Below are positions 33,977 to 41,028 of a stretch of DNA of 64,000 nucleotides, piece after piece (position 1 is the first letter of the stretch; each line of letters starts with the position of its first letter). The stretch comes from Flavobacteriales bacterium UBA2669 (GTDB taxonomy: Bacteria; Bacteroidota; Bacteroidia; Flavobacteriales_E; Vicingaceae). The stretch is from NCBI GenBank assembly GCA_002359215.1, contig DEMN01000008.1, positions 186,001-250,000 on the forward strand. Direction: 5' to 3'. The translations under genes and the position numbers were made by a program. The notes under the pieces were generated by a model that was not told the DNA's origin, did no database searches, and worked only from the letters and a program-made list of their open reading frames with translations.

Positions 33977-34013
33977 AAAAAGCTCAGTAGGTAACTCCTA
34001 CTGAGCTTTTTTT
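33977..34013 (+). terminator. Terminator of the exbB-exbD operon
   Basis: A 15-bp perfect stem (33977-33991 with 33997-34011, core GCTCAGTAGG), loop TAACT, followed by T-rich sequence. It lies 18 bp after the last stop. Confidence 0.93.
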
Positions 34014-34067
34014 ATGGATACAGCTTAAAGTTGACTCAGGTTTTAAACAACTTCATTTAGAATAATG

Positions 34068-34075
34068 TATTTTTG
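34068..34075 (+). promoter_or_regulatory. -7 box immediately before the DUF4271 gene
   Basis: TATTTTTG, an exact TAnnTTTG, ends 6 nt before the ATG at 34082. The expected transcription start coincides with the ATG, which implies a leaderless mRNA. Confidence 0.5.
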
Positions 34076-34081
34076 TTGTTT

Positions 34082-35080
34082 ATGCACAGCTATTTTTTAT
34101 ATCAACAAGCAGATACTTCTCAAACAAAAAAACAAGAGAAGAAAGACAGCGTTGTGTTACCACAAACTGATACTTTTCCTATTGATTTAATGGAAGAAAT
34201 TGATGAAGTATCTATAAAAGAAGTTGTAAAACCCAAAAAACCAAGATATACTAACATCCAACAGCAACCGTTAACCAATACATTAAGTGAGGGTGCAGAT
34301 TTTATTGCTGACACAACCAACTTTGGTTTAAATGCAAAAAAGCTCTATTCTTTACCGGTTAGAGAAGTTAATGAAAAAAGAGAATCACCAAAAGATACTA
34401 CAACAACTCAACAAGAGATAGTTTTTACACCTGAATATAGAACAGAATATGTGCACACTTGGCAAACCATTATTTTGCTTGGTTGTTTCGTATTAGTAGG
34501 GTTAGCAAAATCATTTAATAGTTTACGAGTAAAACTTATTATAAAGTCTCTTTTTACATCAAGTGGTGTGCAAGAAGCAATTAGAAGCGAAAAAATGTTT
34601 TTCAATCAGGCAAACTTACTGTTGCATGTGGTAGCCTTTTTTAGTCTTTCTTTATTCTTTTATGACTTTTTATTATATAAAGATATATTCTATAGAGACA
34701 CGTCATTTTTCTTTATGAAGGTAATTGCTGTAGTAGTTGTTTTATATGTTATAAAACAACTTTTAGGATTACTTATTAATAATGTTTTTGATTTTGACAA
34801 CTTGAAAACAGCTTACGTTTACTTAACATCAATTCATACCATACTTATTGGAGTAATTTTACTTCCATTAATGACGTTGAACTATTATTCTTATCTGCAA
34901 GAAGTAGAAAATTATAAAATGTTGATGGCAACACTAGTTCTTTTTGTGTTCATTATCAATTTGTTAAGGCTGTATTTTGTAGCGAGACAAAAAAATATTT
35001 CTATATTCCATATAATTTTGTACCTTTGCACCCTCGAAATTTTACCGTTAATCGTTGTTATTAGGTACTTTATCTTTTAA
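34082..35080 (+). CDS. DUF4271-domain membrane protein
   Basis: A 332-residue protein from the ATG at 34082; a TTG at 34073 lies within the -7 box and is rejected. The N-terminal 120 residues are soluble and rich in Lys, Glu and Thr. The C-terminal 200 hold about seven to eight hydrophobic helices and match the DUF4271 pattern of Bacteroidota. These genes commonly precede hemD, as here (30 nt apart), but no function is known. Confidence 0.85.
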   Translation: MHSYFLYQQADTSQTKKQEKKDSVVLPQTDTFPIDLMEEIDEVSIKEVVKPKKPRYTNIQQQPLTNTLSEGADFIADTTNFGLNAKKLYSLPVREVNEKRESPKDTTTTQQEIVFTPEYRTEYVHTWQTIILLGCFVLVGLAKSFNSLRVKLIIKSLFTSSGVQEAIRSEKMFFNQANLLLHVVAFFSLSLFFYDFLLYKDIFYRDTSFFFMKVIAVVVVLYVIKQLLGLLINNVFDFDNLKTAYVYLTSIHTILIGVILLPLMTLNYYSYLQEVENYKMLMATLVLFVFIINLLRLYFVARQKNISIFHIILYLCTLEILPLIVVIRYFIF

Positions 35081-35110
35081 AAATGATTATTTAACTAAAA
35101 AAATGAGTTT

Positions 35111-35869
35111 ATGTTGAAAGTGAAAAGTGTTTTAGTTTCTCAACCAAAACCTGAAAGCGATAAATCACCCTATTTTGATCTTGCCACAAATTGTAAAGTA
35201 AAAATTGACTTTAGGCCGTTTATCCATGTTGAAGGCGTATCAACAAAAGATTTTAGAAGTCAACGAATAAATTTTACTGATTTTAATGCTGTAATCTTTA
35301 CAAGTAGAAATGCCGTAGATTATTTCTTTAAAACTGCTGAAGAAATAAGATATAATGTTCCGGAATCATTAAAATATTTTTGTATTTCTGAGGCAATTGC
35401 TTTTTATCTTCAAAAGTATATTGTTTACAGAAAAAGAAAAGTGTTTACCGGTAAACAAACATTTCAGGATTTAATTCCATTGTTAAAGAAAAACAAAGAC
35501 AGTAAGTTTTTGTTACCTTGTTCAGATATTATTAGTCCGAACATAAAAGAGTTGTTAGAGAAAGATAACATTAACTACCAGTGTGTTGTTTTGTATAGAA
35601 CTGTTTGTAGCGATTTAAGTGATTTAAGTGATGTTAATTATGATGTGTTGGCTTTCTTTAGCCCATCAGGAATTAAATCATTGTTTCAAAATTTTCCTAA
35701 CTTCAAACAAAACGATACTAGAATAGCAGTTTTTGGTTCAACAACATCAAAAGCAGCAGAAGAAGCAGGATTGAGGATAGATATTTGTGCTCCGCAACCC
35801 GAAGCTCCATCAATGACTAAAGCATTAGAGTTGTATATAAAAGATGCTAATAAAAACGGAAAGAAGTAG
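35111..35869 (+). CDS. hemD: Uroporphyrinogen-III synthase
   Basis: Cyclises hydroxymethylbilane to uroporphyrinogen III in heme and siroheme synthesis. It has 252 residues, two Rossmann-like halves and low overall conservation, as usual for the family. Recognisable landmarks are INFTDFNAVIFTSRNAVDYFF (shown in part, about 56-76), FFSPSGIKSLF (about 178-188) and FGSTTSKAAEEAGLR (about 203-217). It is co-transcribed with the DUF4271 gene and ends at a strong terminator. Confidence 0.92.
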   Translation: MLKVKSVLVSQPKPESDKSPYFDLATNCKVKIDFRPFIHVEGVSTKDFRSQRINFTDFNAVIFTSRNAVDYFFKTAEEIRYNVPESLKYFCISEAIAFYLQKYIVYRKRKVFTGKQTFQDLIPLLKKNKDSKFLLPCSDIISPNIKELLEKDNINYQCVVLYRTVCSDLSDLSDVNYDVLAFFSPSGIKSLFQNFPNFKQNDTRIAVFGSTTSKAAEEAGLRIDICAPQPEAPSMTKALELYIKDANKNGKK

Positions 35870-35889
35870 TTTTTATAAGATAAATAGAT

Positions 35890-35920
35890 AAAGAGCCGAA
35901 TAATTTATTCGGCTCTTTTT
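35890..35920 (+). terminator. Terminator after hemD
   Basis: Stem AAGAGCCGAAT (from 35891) with ATTCGGCTCTT (to 35917), AT-rich loop, then a T-run to 35920. It lies 21 bp after the hemD stop. Confidence 0.92.
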
Positions 35921-35981
35921 CTTTGTTATCAAGAAGTATATACAAACAATTTTGTAATTTCATACCTATAATTGATTTAGC

Positions 35982-37505
35982 GTGAATTTATATTCTAAAA
36001 AACAAAGATGGAAACTTTTATTAGTGGGAATTGCAACGCTGATTGTGTTGTCTTCTTTGTGGTACACCAATATTTTAGTTAGGCAAATTGCTCAAGAAGA
36101 ACGAGAGAAAGTAAGGTTGTGGGCAGGAGCTATTCAAAATAAAGCCACTTTGGTACAGCTTACAGGAGAATTATTCGATAAAATTTCTAAAGAAGAAAGA
36201 AACAGAATTGAAATTTGGGCTGAAGCTACCAAACGAATTATTACCTCTACCAATCAAGATGCCACTAATTTTTATCTTCAAATTATTGGTAAAAATGAAA
36301 CCATTCCGGTTATTGTAACAGATGAAGAAAATAAAATTATCAACTATAGAAATATAAAATTAACAGCAGGAATTGATACAGCAAGTTATTTAAATGCTCA
36401 GCTCGATTCCATGAAAAATACCAATGAACCCATAGATTTAAAAATTCACGTTACCCGAAATATTACTTGGAATCACAAATTATATTATCAAGATTCTGAA
36501 ATTTTTACCGAATTAAAAATTGTTTTAGATGATTTAATAAAATCTTTTATTTCTGAAATTGTGGTGAACTCTGCTGCTGTTCCTGTAGTTTTTACCGACA
36601 GCACTCAAACTAATGTTATTGAATATGGTAATTTAGATAAAGATAAAATTAAGGACTCTACCTATTTGGTCAATACTATTGCAGAAATGCGAAGTCAAAA
36701 TAAACCCATTGCTATTTCCATTAATAATAACGAAACACAATATATTTTTTATAAAGATAGTGAGCTATTGATGCAGCTTAGATATTATCCTTTCTTTCAG
36801 TTTGGTGTAATCGGATTGTTTATTTTAATTGCTTATTATTTGTTTAGCACTTCCAGAAAAAGTGAACAAAACCAGGTTTGGGTTGGGTTAGCAAAAGAAA
36901 CAGCTCACCAATTAGGTACACCACTTTCTTCATTAATGGCGTGGGTAGAGTATTTAAAACTAAAAAATGTTGACCAAGCGACTATTGATGAGCTTTCTAA
37001 AGATGTAAACAGACTGGAAATTATTACCGAGCGGTTTTCTAAAATTGGTTCTATACCTAAATTAGTTGATGAAAATGTTGGTGAAACTTTAAGAAGCACA
37101 GCTGCTTATTTGCAACCAAGAATCTCAAAAAATGTTATCATTAATTTTAATTTTTCTAAAGAAGAGAAGGTAGTAGCTCCATTAAATACTTCATTGTTTA
37201 GTTGGGTAATAGAAAATTTAATTAAAAATGCAGTAGATGCTATGCAAGGCGGAGGAACTATTGATATTTTTATGATAGATCAAAAACAATTTGTGTATAT
37301 AGATATTAGCGATACAGGTCATGGTATTCCGAAATCTAAACAAAAAACCATTTTTGAACCTGGTTTTACCACTAAAAAAAGAGGTTGGGGACTAGGGTTG
37401 TCGTTAACCAAACGTATTATTGAAAATTACCATAACGGTAAAATTTTCGTGAAACAATCTAGTGAAAATGGCACTGTTTTCAGAATTGTTTTAAAAAAGT
37501 ATTAA
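35982..37505 (+). CDS. Sensor histidine kinase with duplicated periplasmic sensor unit
   Basis: A 507-residue membrane kinase: transmembrane helix at about 11-31, periplasmic domain, second helix at about 272-289, then HisKA with phospho-acceptor H309 in KETAHQLGTPLSS and an ATPase domain with N-box ENLIKNAVDAM and G-boxes DTGHGIPK and GWGLGLSL. The periplasmic part holds two similar units (IPVIVTDEENKIINY near 108-122 and VPVVFTDSTQTNVIEY near 200-215, each ending in a YxDSE-like segment). The start is GTG at 35982. No response regulator is adjacent, so it is an orphan kinase. hemW follows after 10 nt. Confidence 0.92.
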   Translation: MNLYSKKQRWKLLLVGIATLIVLSSLWYTNILVRQIAQEEREKVRLWAGAIQNKATLVQLTGELFDKISKEERNRIEIWAEATKRIITSTNQDATNFYLQIIGKNETIPVIVTDEENKIINYRNIKLTAGIDTASYLNAQLDSMKNTNEPIDLKIHVTRNITWNHKLYYQDSEIFTELKIVLDDLIKSFISEIVVNSAAVPVVFTDSTQTNVIEYGNLDKDKIKDSTYLVNTIAEMRSQNKPIAISINNNETQYIFYKDSELLMQLRYYPFFQFGVIGLFILIAYYLFSTSRKSEQNQVWVGLAKETAHQLGTPLSSLMAWVEYLKLKNVDQATIDELSKDVNRLEIITERFSKIGSIPKLVDENVGETLRSTAAYLQPRISKNVIINFNFSKEEKVVAPLNTSLFSWVIENLIKNAVDAMQGGGTIDIFMIDQKQFVYIDISDTGHGIPKSKQKTIFEPGFTTKKRGWGLGLSLTKRIIENYHNGKIFVKQSSENGTVFRIVLKKY

Positions 37506-37515
37506 GCCTAAACTA

Positions 37516-38655
37516 ATGGCAGGCATTTACATTCATATTCCTTTCTGTAAAAAAAAATGTAGCTATTGCGATTTTCATTTTTCTACCAATTTTAAACATA
37601 AATCAGAATTATTAGCCGCATTACAAAAAGAGATTGTTTTACAAAAAGACCATTTCAAAACCGAGACCATAAACACCATCTATTTTGGTGGGGGAACGCC
37701 TTCGGTGTTGACAGAAAAAGAATTAAACTTATTGTTAGAAGCCGTTTATAGTAATTATAAAGTAAATGAAAAAGTAGAGCTGACAATAGAATGTAATCCA
37801 GATGATATTACTTTTAAAAAAATAAACGAGTATAAAAAAAGTGGCGTAAACAGGTTGAGCATTGGCATACAATCTTTTTTTGATGACGATTTGCAATTTT
37901 TTAATCGTGCCCACAATGCTAACGAAGCAGAACAAAGTATTTTAAAAACACAAGATGCAGGAATTGATAATATTACGATAGATTTAATTTATAATAGTCC
38001 GCTGTTAACGTTAAAAAAATGGGAGCAAAACTTAGATAAATTTATCAGTTTAAATGTGCCACATCTTTCTGCTTATACCTTAACTGTAGAGCCTAAAACG
38101 GTCTTACATCATTTGGTAAAAACCAAGCAAACCACTTTGCCAACAGATGAACAAGCTATTGAGCAATTTAAGTTGTTAATAGACAAAACCAAACAAGCTG
38201 GATTGATACATTATGAAGTATCTAACTTTGGTAAAGAAGGTTATTTTTCGCAACATAACAGTAATTATTGGAAAGGCGAAAATTATTTGGGAATTGGTCC
38301 TTCTGCACATTCGTTTATGAATAATAATACCTCTCATAAAAGAAGTTGGAACATTGCCAATAATACTAAGTACATAGACGCGATAAATCAAAACACACCT
38401 TATTTTGAAGAAGAACTTATAGACGAAACCACCGCTTTTAATGAATACATATTAACCCGATTACGAACCATTTGGGGTTTAGAGTTGGGATTTATTAAAG
38501 ACACGTTTAACCCTGAATTGTTAAATCATTTTGAAAAAGAGTTGGAAGCTTATAAAAACTCTGAACTCATTGCTATTTCAAAAAATAAAGTAACTTTAAC
38601 CACTAAAGGTATTTTTATGGTCGATAAAATTACAGCTGATTTATTTTATGTATAA
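37516..38655 (+). CDS. hemW: Radical SAM heme chaperone HemW (HemN-like)
   Basis: A 379-residue radical SAM protein. The cluster motif is C11-KKK-C15-SY-C18, with the HemW/HemN continuation CDFHF and the SAM-binding FGGGTPS (about 58-64). It is shorter than true HemN and lacks the N-terminal HemN extension, which fits HemW, a heme-trafficking protein, rather than coproporphyrinogen dehydrogenase; many databases still use the latter name. Location near hemD is suggestive of heme metabolism. It starts 10 nt after the kinase gene. Confidence 0.94.
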   Translation: MAGIYIHIPFCKKKCSYCDFHFSTNFKHKSELLAALQKEIVLQKDHFKTETINTIYFGGGTPSVLTEKELNLLLEAVYSNYKVNEKVELTIECNPDDITFKKINEYKKSGVNRLSIGIQSFFDDDLQFFNRAHNANEAEQSILKTQDAGIDNITIDLIYNSPLLTLKKWEQNLDKFISLNVPHLSAYTLTVEPKTVLHHLVKTKQTTLPTDEQAIEQFKLLIDKTKQAGLIHYEVSNFGKEGYFSQHNSNYWKGENYLGIGPSAHSFMNNNTSHKRSWNIANNTKYIDAINQNTPYFEEELIDETTAFNEYILTRLRTIWGLELGFIKDTFNPELLNHFEKELEAYKNSELIAISKNKVTLTTKGIFMVDKITADLFYV

Positions 38656-38699
38656 TTGCCTTGAATGTTCGAATTAAATGATTTAATTGTATTACAATA

Positions 38700-39449
38700 A
38701 TGATAACGACTATTATACATCAAGACAAAAATTATAAAGTAGATTTATCTCAGCCTATTGATATTTCTTTGCCTTTGAGCAATACTTCTGAAAATGTCAC
38801 TGCTTGGTATGTTTCAAAACCGGAATTTTCTCCTGTTATGGAAAATGGCTTTGTTGGGGATGTAAATTTAGGAGGAAATGTAAATTTTAAAAACATATTT
38901 TTTAATCCACATGGACATGGAACACATACAGAATGTGTGGGACATATTAGTAAAGAACCTTATACCATTAATCAATGCTTAAAACAATTTTTCTTTTTTG
39001 CAGATTTGATAAGTATTGAGCCTGAGAAGATCGGTAATGATGATGTAATTACCTTAGCTCAAATAAAAAAATTATGGCAGCCGAAAGGCAACGAAGCAAT
39101 AATTATTAGAACGCTTCCGAATAATAGTAATAAAAAATATTTTCAATATTCTAATACTAACCCCGCTTATATTGAAGCTGAAGTAGCTTCTTATTTAACA
39201 CAAAATGATATTAATCATTTACTCATAGACACACCTTCTGTTGACAGAGAAAGTGATGATGGAAAGTTAGCAGCTCATCACCTTTTTTGGGAATATCCAA
39301 ATAATATTCAAATCCATAGAACTATTTCAGAATTAATTTTTATAGATAACAATATTCCAGATGGAACTTATTTTTTAAATATTCAAATTGCATCTTTTGA
39401 GAGTGATGCTTCTCCAAGTAAGCCAGTGCTCTATAAAGTTTTGGAATAA
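38700..39449 (+). CDS. Cyclase-family metal-dependent hydrolase (kynurenine-formamidase-like)
   Basis: A 249-residue protein of the cyclase/arylformamidase superfamily. The metal-site motif H-G-H-G-T-H-T-E (71-78) with H82 corresponds to HxGTHxD, with Asp replaced by Glu, and the downstream IDTPSVDRESDDGKLAAHH region fits the fold. Family members hydrolyse N-formylkynurenine or related amides. The Glu variant and the 249-residue length make the exact substrate uncertain. A Lrp/AsnC regulator gene follows 40 nt downstream on the same strand and may control it. Confidence 0.85.
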   Translation: MITTIIHQDKNYKVDLSQPIDISLPLSNTSENVTAWYVSKPEFSPVMENGFVGDVNLGGNVNFKNIFFNPHGHGTHTECVGHISKEPYTINQCLKQFFFFADLISIEPEKIGNDDVITLAQIKKLWQPKGNEAIIIRTLPNNSNKKYFQYSNTNPAYIEAEVASYLTQNDINHLLIDTPSVDRESDDGKLAAHHLFWEYPNNIQIHRTISELIFIDNNIPDGTYFLNIQIASFESDASPSKPVLYKVLE

Positions 39450-39489
39450 GTTTATTTTCGATATTTTTAACCATTACAAAAACACCTAT

Positions 39490-39963
39490 ATGAAGCTAGA
39501 TGAAATAGATTTGAAGATATTAAAAAAACTTCAAGAGAACGCTAAAATAACTAACTTACAACTCTCTAAAGAAATATCTTTATCGCCTGCCCCTACTTTA
39601 GAACGAGTAAAAAAATTGGAGGCAAAAGGATTTATTAATAGTTATCATGCATTAGCAAGTGAGGAAAAGCTTCAATTAGGATTATGTGTTTTTATGCAGA
39701 TTTCATTAATTAGACAAAGAGACAATGCAATTAATAATTTTATTGAGAAAATAAATAAAATTGATGAAGTAATGGAATGTTACAATGTTACCGGACAGGC
39801 AGATTACTTATTGAAAATCTTAGTAAAAGACATTGCTGCATTTGATGTATTGGTAAAAGATAAATTATCACCTATAGAAGAAATCAGAAATATGCATTCT
39901 ATGGTAGTAATTTCAAAAGATAAATATTCAACGGTTTTACCTTTTCAATATTTAGATAAATAA
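39490..39963 (+). CDS. Lrp/AsnC-family transcriptional regulator
   Basis: A 157-residue protein from the ATG at 39490; an in-frame start inside the cyclase gene (39388) would add 34 atypical residues and is rejected. The N-terminal HTH (about 3-55, LDEIDLKILKKLQENAKITN) and C-terminal RAM domain (about 65-145, with GQADYLLKILVKDI) are complete. Such regulators sense amino acids. The neighbours, a cyclase-family hydrolase and proC, suggest amino-acid catabolism as the regulated theme. Its stop lies 2 nt from the convergent proC stop. Confidence 0.94.
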   Translation: MKLDEIDLKILKKLQENAKITNLQLSKEISLSPAPTLERVKKLEAKGFINSYHALASEEKLQLGLCVFMQISLIRQRDNAINNFIEKINKIDEVMECYNVTGQADYLLKILVKDIAAFDVLVKDKLSPIEEIRNMHSMVVISKDKYSTVLPFQYLDK

Positions 39964-39965
39964 AA

Positions 39966-40781
39966 TTACTCCCCTGTATAAAGTCCTTTAGCCTTCTTTG
40001 CGGAAATAGTAATGCCTTTTATAAAAGAAGAACTAAACCCATTGTGTTCCATTTCGTTTAATCCGGCAATGGTACACCCCTTAGGAGAAGTAACTTTATC
40101 AATTTCATCTTCGGGATGAGACCCATTGTGAATTAGCAGACTAGCAGCACCTTTGGCAGTTTGAGCAGCCATCTTTAAAGCTTCATCAGCATGAAAATCA
40201 ATTTCGTTTCCACCTTGTGATGCAGCTCTTATAGCTCTTAGAAAAAAAGCAATTCCACAAGCACATAACGCTGTTGCCGAAGTCATTTGTTCTTCATTTA
40301 TTATTATGGTTTCTCCAACATGTTTAAAAAGTTTATCAACTTTAGGAAGTTGAATTTTCCATTGTTCAGAGGTAGCGATACAAGTCATAGATTCTCTAAT
40401 CGCAATGGCAGTATTTGGCATAGCTCTAACTATCGGAACATTTGTTCCAATAACATTTTCAATATCTTTAACTTTTATTCCGGTAACTACAGAAATTAAA
40501 AGGTGATTAGGAGTTAGTTCATCTTTAATCTCATTAAGCACTTCGTTTACTTTTTGAGGCAAAACCGCCAACACAATAATAGCTGCATTTTTTACTCCAC
40601 TAATATTAGTGGTGGTAATAGTACAACCATTTTCTTCAAAATATTTAAGCGTATCAAGATTTCTTTTTGTTAAGATAAAATCATTATAATCATAATGTTT
40701 ACTCTCTATTAATCCTTTAACAAATGACAAGCCGAGGTTACCGGCACCAATAACAGCTATTTTCTTTTCCTGTTGACTCAT
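39966..40781 (-). CDS. proC: Pyrroline-5-carboxylate reductase
   Basis: Last step of proline synthesis (NAD(P)H-dependent). It has 271 residues from the ATG at 40781. The earlier TTG at 40799 lies in the -7 box and is rejected. N-terminal Rossmann motif IAVIGAGNLG, mid-region MPNTAIAIRESMT, and the C-terminal signature with AAQTAKGAASLLI, SPKGCTIAGLNEME are all present. It is convergent with the Lrp gene with only 2 bp between stops and no terminator hairpin. Confidence 0.94.
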   Translation of the reverse strand: MSQQEKKIAVIGAGNLGLSFVKGLIESKHYDYNDFILTKRNLDTLKYFEENGCTITTTNISGVKNAAIIVLAVLPQKVNEVLNEIKDELTPNHLLISVVTGIKVKDIENVIGTNVPIVRAMPNTAIAIRESMTCIATSEQWKIQLPKVDKLFKHVGETIIINEEQMTSATALCACGIAFFLRAIRAASQGGNEIDFHADEALKMAAQTAKGAASLLIHNGSHPEDEIDKVTSPKGCTIAGLNEMEHNGFSSSFIKGITISAKKAKGLYTGE

Positions 40782-40796
40782 GAAGTAATTTTTCGG

Positions 40797-40804
40797 CAAA
40801 GATA
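40797..40804 (-). promoter_or_regulatory. -7 box of proC
   Basis: On the minus strand TATCTTTG, an exact consensus match, 15 bp upstream of the proC ATG. The mRNA leader would be about 10 nt. Confidence 0.5.
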
Positions 40805-40943
40805 GTTGCTTAAATAAAAAAACACATTATTTTTTTAGGAATATATTACTTATTTAATTGAAAATTAATAGTTTTATGTTAGCAGATAAAGGTATTAAAA
40901 TATGTTTTTTAATTACCATTCAGAAAGGTAAAATGATTAAAAT

Positions 40944-40975
40944 TTGGAAAAGCTAAATTTAATTTCATTTCTTTG
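40944..40975 (+). promoter_or_regulatory. Promoter of topA
   Basis: TTG (40944-40946), 21-bp spacer, TTTCTTTG (40968-40975, one mismatch to TAnnTTTG). It predicts a leader of about 48 nt. Confidence 0.4.
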
Positions 40976-41028
40976 CAAGTCAAAATTTAAAGTCACTATA
41001 AATAAATAAGTGATTTAAACCTTCTAGT

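Noticed and set aside
34073..34081. TTG start for the DUF4271 gene
   Set aside because: It lies inside the -7 box, so it could not be on the predicted mRNA.
39388..39489. Earlier start for the Lrp/AsnC gene inside the cyclase gene
   Set aside because: The added 34 residues do not resemble Lrp N-termini; the HTH begins right after the ATG at 39490.
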